Origin: Nitrosomonas sp. | Lineage (GTDB): Bacteria > Pseudomonadota > Gammaproteobacteria > Burkholderiales > Nitrosomonadaceae | Direction: 5' to 3' | Length of the DNA stretch: 42,503 bases | NCBI GenBank assembly: GCA_019745325.1 | Contig: JAIETK010000020.1 | Coordinates: 1 to 42,503 of the forward strand | The notes under the pieces: generated by a model | What the model was told of the DNA's origin: nothing | Database searches by the model: none | Seen by the model: only the letters and a program-made list of their open reading frames with translations | Program-made: the position numbers and the translations under genes | Part shown: one piece after another, positions 1 to 8,378 of the stretch | Numbering within the stretch: the stretch's first letter is position 1 | Layout of the letters: every line of letters starts with the position of its first letter

Positions 1-213
1 TAATCATCGCCGTGATAATCTCTACTATGCAATTCTCAAATTATTACGTTCTAACCCGCTTTAACTTCCTAAGACCCAAAAGAAAATATCATCGCTGCTG
101 CGCAAGCAGGGGCAAGTGGTTATATCGTAAAACCTTTTACAGCTGCAGTTCTCGAAGAGAAGCTGAATAAAATATTCCAGAATATGGAAGCCAAAGTTTC
201 TGCAAAAGCTTAA
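1..213 (+). pseudogene. cheY: Decayed chemotaxis response regulator CheY, 3' part
   Basis: The last 47 codons (from about 73 to the TAA at 211-213) read cleanly as a CheY C-terminus: [11 protein letters not shown], the invariant lysine in GYIVKPF, then LEEKLNKIF. Upstream the frame is broken by a TAA at 70-72. A stretch resembling CheY helix 3 (ILKLLRSNPL, about 29-58) lies in another frame, and the segment that should hold the phospho-acceptor Asp is not seen. I infer at least one indel plus loss of the beta3-to-beta4 part. The window starts inside the gene, so the N-terminus cannot be judged. Position directly before cheZ is the usual cheYZ order. Assembly error is the main alternative. Confidence 0.75.
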
Positions 214-246
214 TTTTTACGTTCAAAACAAACTACCGAGCCAAAA

Positions 247-1002
247 ATGAATACAAAATCCCAAATTGAAGAAAAAATCGATGATGTTGTTAAAGCAACC
301 GCTAAACCAAGATCAAGAAAAACTATCCGACTAGCGGATCTGCCGCCTTCACAAACTGATAAAGATAATGAAGAAAAACAAACGGCAACAACTGATAAAA
401 AGGTCATTGATCAGATTGGGCAAATGACTAGGAATCTGCATGACAGTTTACGTGAATTGGGTTATGACAAGCGTCTCGAGGCGATCGCCAATGAAGTTCC
501 CGAAGCCCAGGACAAATTAACGTATATTGCAAGCAAAACCGAGCAAGCAGCCGAACGCACACTCGGTGCTACTGAAATAGCAATGCCGATACAAGAAAAA
601 CTTTCAGCCAATGCGGTTCATTTATCTACGCAGTGGAAACAAGCGTTAGAAACACAACAAAATAACCCTGATACGGAGAAATTTAAAACTCTTCTAATCG
701 ACACACTCCAGTTCCTGGACAACATTCCGGAACAAACCAATGCAACTAATGCTCAATTGCTTGAAATTATGATGGCACAAGACTTTCAAGACTTGACTGG
801 CCAAGTCATTAAAAAAGTTACTCATATGGTACAAAGCTTAGAAAAAGATTTGATCGATCTGTTGCTTGCAAATGTTCCAAACAAAATTTCACCAACTGAT
901 GAAGGCCTTCTGAATGGTCCTGTAACAAATCCTGAGAAAAGAAATGATATCGTTTCTAGTCAGGATCAAGTTGATGACTTGCTTGCGAGCCTTGGCTTTT
1001 AG
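247..1002 (+). CDS. cheZ: Protein phosphatase CheZ
   Basis: CheZ dephosphorylates CheY-P in the cytoplasm and ends the chemotaxis signal. The 251-residue protein has a polar N-terminal extension, a long helical middle, the diagnostic active-site segment QDFQDLTGQVIKK near residues 178-190 (catalytic Asp/Gln of the family), and a C-terminal CheY-binding peptide DQVDDLLASLGF. Length is somewhat above the roughly 210 residues of enterobacterial CheZ because of the N-terminal extension. The ATG at 247 lies 33 bp after the cheY stop, so co-transcription is expected. The gene looks intact while its partner cheY is broken, so either another CheY copy exists or CheZ is on the way to decay. Confidence 0.93.
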   Translation: MNTKSQIEEKIDDVVKATAKPRSRKTIRLADLPPSQTDKDNEEKQTATTDKKVIDQIGQMTRNLHDSLRELGYDKRLEAIANEVPEAQDKLTYIASKTEQAAERTLGATEIAMPIQEKLSANAVHLSTQWKQALETQQNNPDTEKFKTLLIDTLQFLDNIPEQTNATNAQLLEIMMAQDFQDLTGQVIKKVTHMVQSLEKDLIDLLLANVPNKISPTDEGLLNGPVTNPEKRNDIVSSQDQVDDLLASLGF

Positions 1003-1037
1003 TCGAGGTCTCGATTTTAAAAATGATCAACTTCTAC

Positions 1038-1076
1038 GATCCCAGGCTGGCACACCTTAACCGTCAGCCTAGGATC
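1038..1076 (+). terminator. Stem-loop after cheZ
   Basis: Arms 1038-1049 and 1065-1076 pair over 12 positions with one mismatch, with a 15-nt loop. There is no T-tract behind it, so it may be an mRNA-stabilising hairpin or a weak terminator of the cheYZ unit. Confidence 0.45.
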
Positions 1077-1139
1077 AACTCCGAATAAAACCAAATGGTT
1101 CGAACGACTGAACCTTCATCTCTCAAGAAACAAGTTCAT

Positions 1140-1425
1140 TGAATCGCCCCGGTTTTACCGGAGACTATTTGCCTTGAGTCAAACCGCATCGGCTGACTCC
1201 CTTAATTGGCGGTAATATGCCATTTCAAATTCTGCCGATGGGATATTTCCGATCGGCTCCAATAATCGGCGATTGTTGAACCAATCCACCCATTCCAAGG
1301 TAGCAAATTCTCCGATCCGTCTCCGCTCTTCTTACCCGTGTCCGCAACATTTCCGCTGTGCAGCCAATCTTCGACGCAATTGACTCCTCATCTTCTCCTA
1401 TCTCCGGAAAGTCCAGGGTGATTCA
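1140..1425 (-). mobile_element. Internally deleted IS3-family element (286 bp, both ends present)
   Basis: Both terminal inverted repeats can be read: TGAATCGCCCCGG from 1140 and, on the minus strand, TGAATCACCCTGG from 1425, each followed by a similar CCGGAGA block. Read on the minus strand from 1425, a piece of OrfA appears (ESIASKIGCTAEMLR, a helix-turn-helix of IS3-family OrfA). It is followed directly by the OrfB C-terminus (ATLEWVDWFNNRRLLEP, then LRESADAV and stop). The roughly 900 bp between are gone, so the element cannot encode a transposase but could be moved in trans. No convincing target duplication flanks it. The same terminus occurs at the right edge of the window (42427). Confidence 0.85.
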
Positions 1426-1486
1426 AAACGCAGTTTTTATCCATTGATATATAATCATTCGCATTTCACTTACGTGCAGGTACCGC

Positions 1487-2797
1487 GTGCCAGTATCCCG
1501 AAGTCTGAAAATATCGCTCAAATTTTTAAGCCTGATGGCATTGACCCATATCGGCATTGCCAATAGTCAAGCGGTTAATTTCAGCTATAAAAACGGCCCC
1601 CGGATCAAATCCGGTGACGGTAATTTTGAATTGGGGCTAAATGGCCGAGGTCACTTTGATGCGCATTGGTTGTATCCAGATCAGGAGAATCCCGATTACC
1701 CGGCGTTTGGCAGCCAGTTGCTGCACGGCGATGCCCGCGAAGGTTTCAATTGGCGGAGAACCTATGCCACGGTCACCGGAAAAATTCATCGCGTCAATTT
1801 CAAGTTCGAGAACGATTTCGCTATCAATGCCACGACCGCATTTCCGCATAGCCTGCGAGAGGCATGGGTGGCCACTCAATTAGGCCCGGGACAGCTCACC
1901 ATCGGTCAATTCAAACCATACCGGGGATTAGAGGAAATCACCAGCTCCAACGATATCACTTTGATGGAACGTCCGTCGACATCATCGACCGGCATATACG
2001 GCGGCCGCCAGTTCCTGACCGGTATCGGTTACCGCGCATTGATCCGCGACAATCTGGGATTCGGACTCTATATCATGAGCTTGTCGCATTTCGGTTTGCC
2101 GGTAGAAGGCACCAGCTATGGCGGACGGATAGTTTGGCTGCCGCTTGATCGAGAAGGACAGCTTTTTCACCTGGGACTTTCGATCAGCCGCGACACCGCA
2201 AACCGGGATTCACTATCGGCCAAAGTCACTGATGTTTACGGCGGACGGCAAGGCATCAGTCAATCCTTGGGCATGGCCGGCGCCAGTTCCGGCGCGCCGG
2301 ATCATAACAGTCAATCGACATTCGCCGCCGAAGCTGCGTATGCGGCCGGCCCCTGGACATTACAAGGTGAATACGCCATTGCCCGGCTCGACAATACCCA
2401 CTTGGCAAACGGTCATCCACATGATTCTACGATTCAGGCATTCTATGCGCAAGCCAGTTGGTTTCTCACTGGCGAAACCGCGGTCTATCGAAAAGACCGC
2501 GGCGCTTTCGGCAAACCGCAACCGATTAGCAAATGGGGGGCATTGGAGTTAGCGGGACGCTATGACCTCGCGGAAAATTTTTCACAAAGCCTCAACAACA
2601 ATCCTTGCAGAACCGGAACTTCCAGATGCCAGGTGCAAATTATTACGCTGGGAATCAATTGGTATCCGTATTCCAATGTCCGCCTGATGCTGAATTATTA
2701 CGTCACCGAGGCAATGCTCGGTCATACGGGTCATGCCACACCGGCGCGCACCGATCATTTCTCGGTGTTATCTTTCCGCACCCAAATCAGTTTTTAA
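1487..2797 (+). CDS. Phosphate-selective porin OprO/OprP-like
   Basis: Predicted outer-membrane beta-barrel of 436 residues. The GTG at 1487 gives a standard signal peptide (basic SRSLK start, hydrophobic stretch, ANSQA before the mature part); the first ATG, 17 codons later, would leave too short a leader. The mature protein begins with the plane FSYKNGPRIKSGDGNFELGLNGRG typical of OprP/OprO-type porins, has NWRRTYATVTGKI and FENDFA strand motifs, and ends in an aromatic-terminated strand (RTQISF) as required for BAM insertion. OprP-type channels take up phosphate or polyphosphate; whether this one prefers phosphate cannot be read from sequence. It stands alone between the IS3 remnant and the permease gene. 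Confidence 0.82.
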   Translation: MPVSRSLKISLKFLSLMALTHIGIANSQAVNFSYKNGPRIKSGDGNFELGLNGRGHFDAHWLYPDQENPDYPAFGSQLLHGDAREGFNWRRTYATVTGKIHRVNFKFENDFAINATTAFPHSLREAWVATQLGPGQLTIGQFKPYRGLEEITSSNDITLMERPSTSSTGIYGGRQFLTGIGYRALIRDNLGFGLYIMSLSHFGLPVEGTSYGGRIVWLPLDREGQLFHLGLSISRDTANRDSLSAKVTDVYGGRQGISQSLGMAGASSGAPDHNSQSTFAAEAAYAAGPWTLQGEYAIARLDNTHLANGHPHDSTIQAFYAQASWFLTGETAVYRKDRGAFGKPQPISKWGALELAGRYDLAENFSQSLNNNPCRTGTSRCQVQIITLGINWYPYSNVRLMLNYYVTEAMLGHTGHATPARTDHFSVLSFRTQISF

Positions 2798-2907
2798 TTC
2801 CTGCTGCAGGTTAGAATGCAAAATTCAGTTTCGCCTGTTTTTACCGAGTGCAATAAACCAGCACTGAATAAGCCATAATAATTTTTAAGCGCTATGCTAA
2901 TCAAGCA

Positions 2908-4107
2908 ATGAACATCACCGATACCTTTCAGTTTGCTTTCCGTTCACTGACGGCACACCGCTTACGCACCGTTTTATCGGCTTCGGGAATCGCCATCGGT
3001 ATCGCTGCAGTTATTCTGTTAACGGCTATCGGCGACGGCATCCAGCGTTTTGTACTGGCGGAATTTACCCAATTCGGCACCAACATCGTCACCATCACGC
3101 CTGGAAAAATCAATACTCACGGCGGCTCCCTCGGCGCTATCGGCAGTGCGCGGTTATTGACCATCGAAGATGCCATGGCGCTGAAACAAAGCCGTTACGC
3201 GCAATTTACCAATGCCAGCGTAGTCGGTAATGCCGAAATCCGCGCACAGGGCCGTAGCCGCCGGGTCACCGCATACGGTCAAGGTCCGGATTTCGCCAAG
3301 GCGTTCAACATGCAAGTCGAAATCGGCCAATTCCTGCCGGACGACGACCCGCGCAATCCGCGTGCTTATGTGGTGCTTGGCGCGAAAGTCCGCACCGAAT
3401 TGTTCGGTGACGCGAATCCACTGGGCGCTTTGCTGCAAGTCGGGGGATCACGCTTCCGCGTCATCGGCGTGATGGCTTCTAAAGGGCAAGTGCTCGGTTT
3501 CGATCTGGACGACACGGTTTTCATACCGACCACCCGGGCGTTGGAAGTTTTTAACCGGCAGGGCGTCATGGAAATCCAGTTTTCTTATCTGCCCGATTCG
3601 CCGGTACAAGCGGTGGCCGATGATATCCGCCGCATTTTGATTGCCCGCCATGGCCGCGAAGACTTCACCGTCAAACCGCAACAGCAAATGCTGAATACAT
3701 TATCGACCGTCCTGAGCGTTTTAAAATTCGCGGTCGCAGCCTTGGGCGGCATCTCCCTGATCGTGGGCGGTGTCGGCATGGTGACGCTGATGCATATCGC
3801 AGTTTCCGAAAGGGTTTCCGAAATCGGCTTGCTCACGGCAATGGGCGCCACCCGTGCGCACATCCGCTGGCTGTTTCTGCTGGAATCGACCGCACTGTCG
3901 ACGCTGGGCGGAACAACGGGATTACTCGTCGGTGCAGGTATTGCGTGGTTGCTTAAATTCCTGGTTAGCGGATTACCGGTGAACATTCCATGGAGTTTTG
4001 TATTGGGCGCGCTGGGTTTGTCGATGCTGATCGGATTGGCAGCCGGCGTGGTACCGGCGATGCGGGCAGCCAAATTAAACCCGGTCGACGCCTTACGGAC
4101 TGAGTGA
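2908..4107 (+). CDS. MacB/FtsX-type ABC transporter permease
   Basis: Inner-membrane permease of 399 residues with the MacB layout: one N-terminal membrane helix (about 20-40), a large periplasmic MacB_PCD domain (about 45-240), then an FtsX domain with three helices (about 270-300, 325-350, 360-390) and the C-terminal PAMRAAKLNPVDALR signature. Such proteins couple a LolD/MacB-type ATPase to mechanical work on periplasmic substrates (lipoproteins, peptides, antibiotics). No ATPase or membrane-fusion gene is adjacent, which is unusual, so the partner must be encoded elsewhere or the gene is an orphan. It starts 110 bp after the porin stop. Confidence 0.88.
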   Translation: MNITDTFQFAFRSLTAHRLRTVLSASGIAIGIAAVILLTAIGDGIQRFVLAEFTQFGTNIVTITPGKINTHGGSLGAIGSARLLTIEDAMALKQSRYAQFTNASVVGNAEIRAQGRSRRVTAYGQGPDFAKAFNMQVEIGQFLPDDDPRNPRAYVVLGAKVRTELFGDANPLGALLQVGGSRFRVIGVMASKGQVLGFDLDDTVFIPTTRALEVFNRQGVMEIQFSYLPDSPVQAVADDIRRILIARHGREDFTVKPQQQMLNTLSTVLSVLKFAVAALGGISLIVGGVGMVTLMHIAVSERVSEIGLLTAMGATRAHIRWLFLLESTALSTLGGTTGLLVGAGIAWLLKFLVSGLPVNIPWSFVLGALGLSMLIGLAAGVVPAMRAAKLNPVDALRTE

Positions 4108-4345
4108 TTGGCTCACCTTCGGCAAGCGCTGAAATATGCGCTTTTGCAAATCCGCACGCTTCACAAATGAACGATTATTAATTCAGTCGATCCGGAATCA
4201 TTACTCCATAATAGATTTTTCCTCTAGCAAATAAACGCCTGTTTTACCGTCTATTTCTATAAAACATTGATTATCATTTGTATTACTATCCGTACATACT
4301 CTCAAGCAGGTTTTTCCTAATGCTCATTCAGGTCTTGCAGGTGCG

Positions 4346-5593
4346 ATGCAAAGGTTTATTTCCAATTCATTGATCGGCTTCACTTTGCTGTGCATTACCG
4401 GTGAACTGACCGCACAGGAATCAAAGGAACCCCGCTTCCGTTTAAGCGGGTTCGGCACCTTGGATGTAACGGCTGCCGGTACCAAGCAAATCGGCTACCA
4501 CAATGAATTCAGCCATGCTCCCCAATATGGCGGCGTTTCAATCTTTTCCGGCTCGGTCGGCGGCTTGCAACTGGATGCGGACCTGTTACCCAAATTAAGC
4601 GCCACGATTCAAGGCGTTGTAAAAGAAAGAACCAAACAGGATATGTTCAATTTCCTCGATTGGGCTTTCTTGCGCTATCAGGTAACGCCGAACACTACCA
4701 TCCGCGCCGGCCGCATGGGCATCGACCTGTTCATGCTATCCGAGTACCGGAATGTCGGATTCGCGTATCTTTGGGCACGTCCGGTTGTGGAATTCTATAT
4801 GCCGATCTCATTGAGTCATTTCGATGGATTCGACATTAAATATTCCCGCCGTATCGCACCCGGTTTTTTTGAAATCAAGGCCTACGGCGGTCAAACCGGC
4901 TCGGACATCACCGTCAGCAGAGGCGATCTGAGTTTAAGGGAGCGGCCTTTCTTCGGCGCTAATGCTTCCTTGGAAACCGATCATTGGAAGTTCCGCCTGA
5001 CGTTTGCATCCGCCGAAATACACGCCATCCGCAATCAACCTTATCACCAACTGTTTAATGCGCTGAATAACGTCCCTTCCGCATTGTGGCCGCAAGCGGC
5101 GGAAGTAGCCGGTCATATTTCCGCCGAAGGCAAACAAAGCAGCTATTACTCAGCGGGGATCGCGTACGATAAGAATGCCTGGGTAATGCAGTCCGAGTTC
5201 GCCTGGTTCGACTCCAAGTGGCCAAGCGTCAACTTGACCAACGGCTACCTGAGCATTGGCCGCCGGTTCGGACCGGTCACCTGGTACAGCATCGGCTCCT
5301 ATGCCAAATCGCTGAATTCCCCGCTTAATCTCCAGACAGATCCCGCTGCGCCGGCCAATATCGCAAGACTCCAGGACATAACCGAGACCGCATTTAACCG
5401 GACTCTGATTGATCAGAATACTTTCTCGTTGGGCGCGCGCTGGGATTTGAATCACCAGACCGCCCTGAAAGCGCAGTGGGACCATACCTGGATCAGAAAG
5501 AACGGCGGCGGGTTTTTGATTACCCAAGAACCGCTGACGCATGACACTTCAATCGATACGTTCAGCGTCAATCTCAATTTCATTTTCAAATGA
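4346..5593 (+). CDS. Outer-membrane porin-like barrel, first gene of a porin/PBP/DGC operon
   Basis: A signal peptide (MQRFISNSLIGFTLLCITGELTAQ split by its hydrophobic core) leads into a 415-residue predicted beta-barrel. Strands have alternating hydrophobics and many aromatics, and the end LNFIFK is a terminal strand. RLSGFGTLDVTAAG at the mature N-terminus is a common porin-like opening. The specific family is not recognised. Its TGA stop (5591-5593) overlaps the ATG of the next gene, so it is translationally coupled to the PstS-like gene and through it to the diguanylate cyclase. It could be a sensor component rather than a general pore; this is inference from context. Confidence 0.75.
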   Translation: MQRFISNSLIGFTLLCITGELTAQESKEPRFRLSGFGTLDVTAAGTKQIGYHNEFSHAPQYGGVSIFSGSVGGLQLDADLLPKLSATIQGVVKERTKQDMFNFLDWAFLRYQVTPNTTIRAGRMGIDLFMLSEYRNVGFAYLWARPVVEFYMPISLSHFDGFDIKYSRRIAPGFFEIKAYGGQTGSDITVSRGDLSLRERPFFGANASLETDHWKFRLTFASAEIHAIRNQPYHQLFNALNNVPSALWPQAAEVAGHISAEGKQSSYYSAGIAYDKNAWVMQSEFAWFDSKWPSVNLTNGYLSIGRRFGPVTWYSIGSYAKSLNSPLNLQTDPAAPANIARLQDITETAFNRTLIDQNTFSLGARWDLNHQTALKAQWDHTWIRKNGGGFLITQEPLTHDTSIDTFSVNLNFIFK

Positions 5594-6024
5594 TGAAATA
5601 TTGGATTGCCATTTTCGTATTGCTGCTGCTGACATCCACTCAGACCCAAGCGGATATCGTGATTGTGGTACATCCCTCAAGCCGGTTGAAACATTTAACG
5701 CAACAGCAAGTCATTGATATTTACATGGGCCGCATTCATTCGGTCGGCGATATTGATCCGGTCATTCCCTACGATCAACCGCAAGACTCGGAAATCCGGG
5801 AAAATTTTTATCAATTCTTGATGGGACGACCGATTGCTTTCATTAATGCGTACTGGGCCCGGCTATTATTCACCGGACGCGCCTCCCCACCGAGGCAAGT
5901 AACTGATAATATGAGCATCATAGATATTGTTGAAAAAAATCCAAATGTCATCGGTTACATCGATGAAAGGAATCTGAATGATCGCGTCAGTGTCGTCTTT
6001 AGAGTTGTAACCCGTGCGCAATAA
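5590..6024 (+). CDS. PstS-like periplasmic substrate-binding protein
   Basis: The 144-residue exported protein has a signal peptide (MMKYWIAIFVLLLLTSTQTQA), then DIVIVVHPSSRLKHLTQQQV. The pattern 'LT..QV.DIYMGR' and 'R..FYQFLMGR' are hallmarks of the short phosphate-binding-protein-like family (half-size PstS/PBP2-like). It also carries IGYIDERNL near the C-terminus, equivalent to the GYI segment before the ligand site. Full PstS proteins are about 300-350 residues, so this is a single-lobe or minimal form. It overlaps the barrel gene (ATGATG) and the next cyclase gene by 11 bp. I infer it binds a small anion or metabolite in the periplasm and passes the state to the cyclase. Confidence 0.8.
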   Translation: MMKYWIAIFVLLLLTSTQTQADIVIVVHPSSRLKHLTQQQVIDIYMGRIHSVGDIDPVIPYDQPQDSEIRENFYQFLMGRPIAFINAYWARLLFTGRASPPRQVTDNMSIIDIVEKNPNVIGYIDERNLNDRVSVVFRVVTRAQ

Positions 6025-7591
6025 GCTGCATTTTCGTGTCTCCCGCATCGTAACATTGGGCGCCATTGCGTTTGCCCTCGTGGCTTCCGTTATCTCCTAC
6101 GTCCGCACGCAATCTGATGAATCCGAATTGATGAAGAAAGCGCTTGAACAGTTGTTTTCCACAGTTCAACGCAATGCGGAAATCGCTGCTTATCTGGACA
6201 GCAAGGAACTTGCCGAAGAAGTTGTCGATAGCCTATCCGGAAACGATATCATTTCCGGTGTCATGCTATCCAGTATTAACGGCATGGTAATCACATCATC
6301 GTGGGAAGATTCTGATGCGGGAGCATTACGCTTTCCGCTCTACACGCCTTTCCCCGCTTTTGAACAAATTGGTGAAGTGAAAATACAGATGAATGAAGCG
6401 TTGCTGAATTCACGCGTGCTGAAATCAGCGTTTGAGCAGATGCTCATTTTAGTCGTTCTGATCGCGGTCATTTCGATTTTAATTCTGGTTTTAGTTTTAC
6501 GGGTACTAACCTACCCCGTCCAATCGATCGCAGCGAGCTTGCATCGTATTGTTCCCGGCGACGAAAACAGCTTGCGCTGCCCTAAAGGGCACGAGGAAGA
6601 TGAAATCGGCAACCTGGTCAACGATATCAATAAGCTGCTTGAATCTGCGCGGCAAACTATTCAGCAAGAACAATATTTGCGCAACCGGGTGGAAAATCTG
6701 GAAAAGCATTTCCGCTTGATTTTCGAACGCGCCAGCGCCGGCATCTTTCTGCTGGACCGGCATTTCCATCTCAATTCCATCAATCAAGCGTTTAAGGATA
6801 TCGCCGGTATCGCGCTGGAAGAACGGCGATCGGATAAACTGAATATTTTCTTTCCGGATTTATTTTATGACGTAACCGTTGTACGAAATTTATTGGAGGA
6901 AGTATTAAAAACCGGTAAGCAAGCAGCTTGCGATTTGCGCTTGGCCACATTAACAACCGGCGGAGAGCGTTGGTTGCACTGTTTATTTTCAATTGTCAAA
7001 AACGATGACGGAGATAGTCTAATCGAAGGTTTGGTGATTGATGTCACTGAGCGGACCTTCGAAATGGAGCGGATTCTGTTCGAATCGCAGCACGACGCGT
7101 TAACGCAGTTATTGAACCGGCGAGCCGGCGAGCAACGATTGGACGAAATGATACGTAACGCCAACCGCTCCGGCAGTCAAATCTTGTTAATGCTAATCGA
7201 TCTGGATGGCTTTAAAATCATTAACGATAGCTATGGTCACGAAGCCGGAGACAAAGTATTGGTTGAAGTATCACGACGCATGCAATCGATTATTCGTAAG
7301 GAAGATATCTTGATCCGTTTAGGAGGAGATGAATTTGTGATCGGATTTCCAATTAAAGACGGTGGTATTGATGAAAATGAGCAAGTGGTCAATAAATTGC
7401 AGCAACAATTGACGACCGAGATTGTATTGGGCGATGGTCTGCCAGTTGCGATCGGCGCAAGCATCGGTATTGCCTTATTTCCTAGAGACGGCACCGATTT
7501 GGGTTCCTTGATGGCGCATGCGGATAACGCAATGTATCAAATGAAAAAGCAAAGAGAAAAACCTGTCAAAAAATTGCTATCATTACCTTAG
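6014..7591 (+). CDS. Membrane diguanylate cyclase: periplasmic sensor-HAMP-PAS-GGDEF
   Basis: This protein makes c-di-GMP from two GTP. Layout of the 525 residues: TM1 (about 11-30), a periplasmic region resembling CHASE8-type sensors (about 31-140), TM2 (about 142-165), HAMP and coil (about 166-230), PAS (about 238-350), GGDEF domain (about 365-520). The active site GGDEF is at residues 437-441 and an allosteric I-site RKED lies exactly five residues before it, so product inhibition is expected. The start is GTG at 6014, overlapping the PstS-like gene by 11 bp. The set barrel/periplasmic protein/CHASE8-like cyclase parallels the YfiB/YfiR/YfiN arrangement in logic, although the partners are not homologous. 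Confidence 0.92.
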   Translation: MRNKLHFRVSRIVTLGAIAFALVASVISYVRTQSDESELMKKALEQLFSTVQRNAEIAAYLDSKELAEEVVDSLSGNDIISGVMLSSINGMVITSSWEDSDAGALRFPLYTPFPAFEQIGEVKIQMNEALLNSRVLKSAFEQMLILVVLIAVISILILVLVLRVLTYPVQSIAASLHRIVPGDENSLRCPKGHEEDEIGNLVNDINKLLESARQTIQQEQYLRNRVENLEKHFRLIFERASAGIFLLDRHFHLNSINQAFKDIAGIALEERRSDKLNIFFPDLFYDVTVVRNLLEEVLKTGKQAACDLRLATLTTGGERWLHCLFSIVKNDDGDSLIEGLVIDVTERTFEMERILFESQHDALTQLLNRRAGEQRLDEMIRNANRSGSQILLMLIDLDGFKIINDSYGHEAGDKVLVEVSRRMQSIIRKEDILIRLGGDEFVIGFPIKDGGIDENEQVVNKLQQQLTTEIVLGDGLPVAIGASIGIALFPRDGTDLGSLMAHADNAMYQMKKQREKPVKKLLSLP

Positions 7592-7610
7592 AAATATAGA
7601 TTAGAAACAC

Positions 7611-7652
7611 AAATGTGATTTTTCTGTGAATTAAATGTGATTTTTCTGTGAA
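7611..7652 (+). repeat. Two direct 20-bp repeats, 22-bp period
   Basis: AAATGTGATTTTTCTGTGAA occurs at 7611-7630 and again at 7633-7652, identical. A partial third TGTGATTCTTT is at about 7677. The 22-bp period is two helical turns, and the copies sit 57-98 bp before the next start codon. This looks like paired binding sites for a dimeric regulator; TGTGA half-sites recall CRP/FNR boxes, but the inverted TCACA half is missing. Confidence 0.7.
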
Positions 7653-7708
7653 GAATATGCTATTATTCAACCTGCATTGTGATTCTTTATGAATATTAAA
7701 GAAACTAT

Positions 7709-7918
7709 ATGGCATCCAGCGATATGTATCTATTGATCATATTAGTTGCCAGTTTTGTTCTGGTTGCCAGTGTTGCGATGCCGAATACAAGCGTTGCTTT
7801 ATCGGATCTGATCGTTATTCTCTACTTGAGCTACCTGATCAAAACTTTGTTTTTGGGACCGATAAACTCGAAGGAGAAAAAAGCTTCCAAACAGGAAGAA
7901 GAATCTTCCGAGAAATGA
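7709..7918 (+). CDS. Small membrane protein, unknown function
   Basis: A 69-residue protein with two predicted membrane helices (about 6-25 and 29-50) and a charged C-terminal tail rich in Lys, Glu and Ser (KEKKASKQEEESSEK). I do not recognise the family. Both upstream repeats at 7611-7652 and a separate promoter region argue it is a real, regulated gene. It is followed by 460 bp without a gene. A second small two-helix protein is encoded 2.3 kb downstream (10249), after SulP and UspA. Confidence 0.6.
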   Translation: MASSDMYLLIILVASFVLVASVAMPNTSVALSDLIVILYLSYLIKTLFLGPINSKEKKASKQEEESSEK

Positions 7919-8378
7919 GCGTTACAGGATTTTGGAATACTGCTTCAAAGAGCCATTATTCGGAATAATAGTAATCGAACAAATTTAATTTATAACCACT
8001 CAATCCAATCTGAGTTTTCAAGAATAAATAGTAAAACATTGTTTCTATAATACAATCTCATCTGCACCCTGATTTACCCTTCGCTTAATCTAATACAATC
8101 ACTTAGATAGCCTAAGTGAAAGTTGCGTATCGCCTAAGCAATAACCCTACCTAAATTAATACTTTCCCCAATATACAGCGGCTAACACGCAGCGCTACTA
8201 TTTCATCGTCTTGCAATAGCATGATTCTCAAACTTCAAGGCTTTATTTACCGATTGATTTCATTAAATAAAATGAAATTAATTGATAAATAAAACTCCTG
8301 AGAAAGAAAGCGTACAAGGGTTAAATTTGTTCGGATTTAACGTGACTCCTAGCAGAATACTTTATAGGAAATGAAACT
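7919..8378. other. AT-rich intergenic region before the SulP gene
   Basis: No open frame of note. Two inverted repeats are visible: 8257-8264 with 8271-8278 (8 bp arms, 6-nt loop), and 8320-8326 with 8335-8341 (GTTAAAT/ATTTAAC, 8-nt loop). The second lies 38-59 bp before the start of the SulP gene, a fitting place for an operator. A ribosome-binding site (AGGAAA) precedes the ATG at 8379. Confidence 0.5.

Noticed and set aside
1130..1435. Target-site duplication around the 286-bp IS3 remnant
   Set aside because: The 3-4 bases on the two sides do not match, so no duplication can be claimed.
1450..1475. Possible Fur-like site before the OprP-like porin
   Set aside because: About 11 of 19 matches, core ATAATCATT only; not sufficient.
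4256..4290. Possible Fur-like site before the barrel gene
   Set aside because: Only about 12 of 19 positions match the Fur consensus, unlike the perfect box at 18399; chance in AT-rich DNA is likely.
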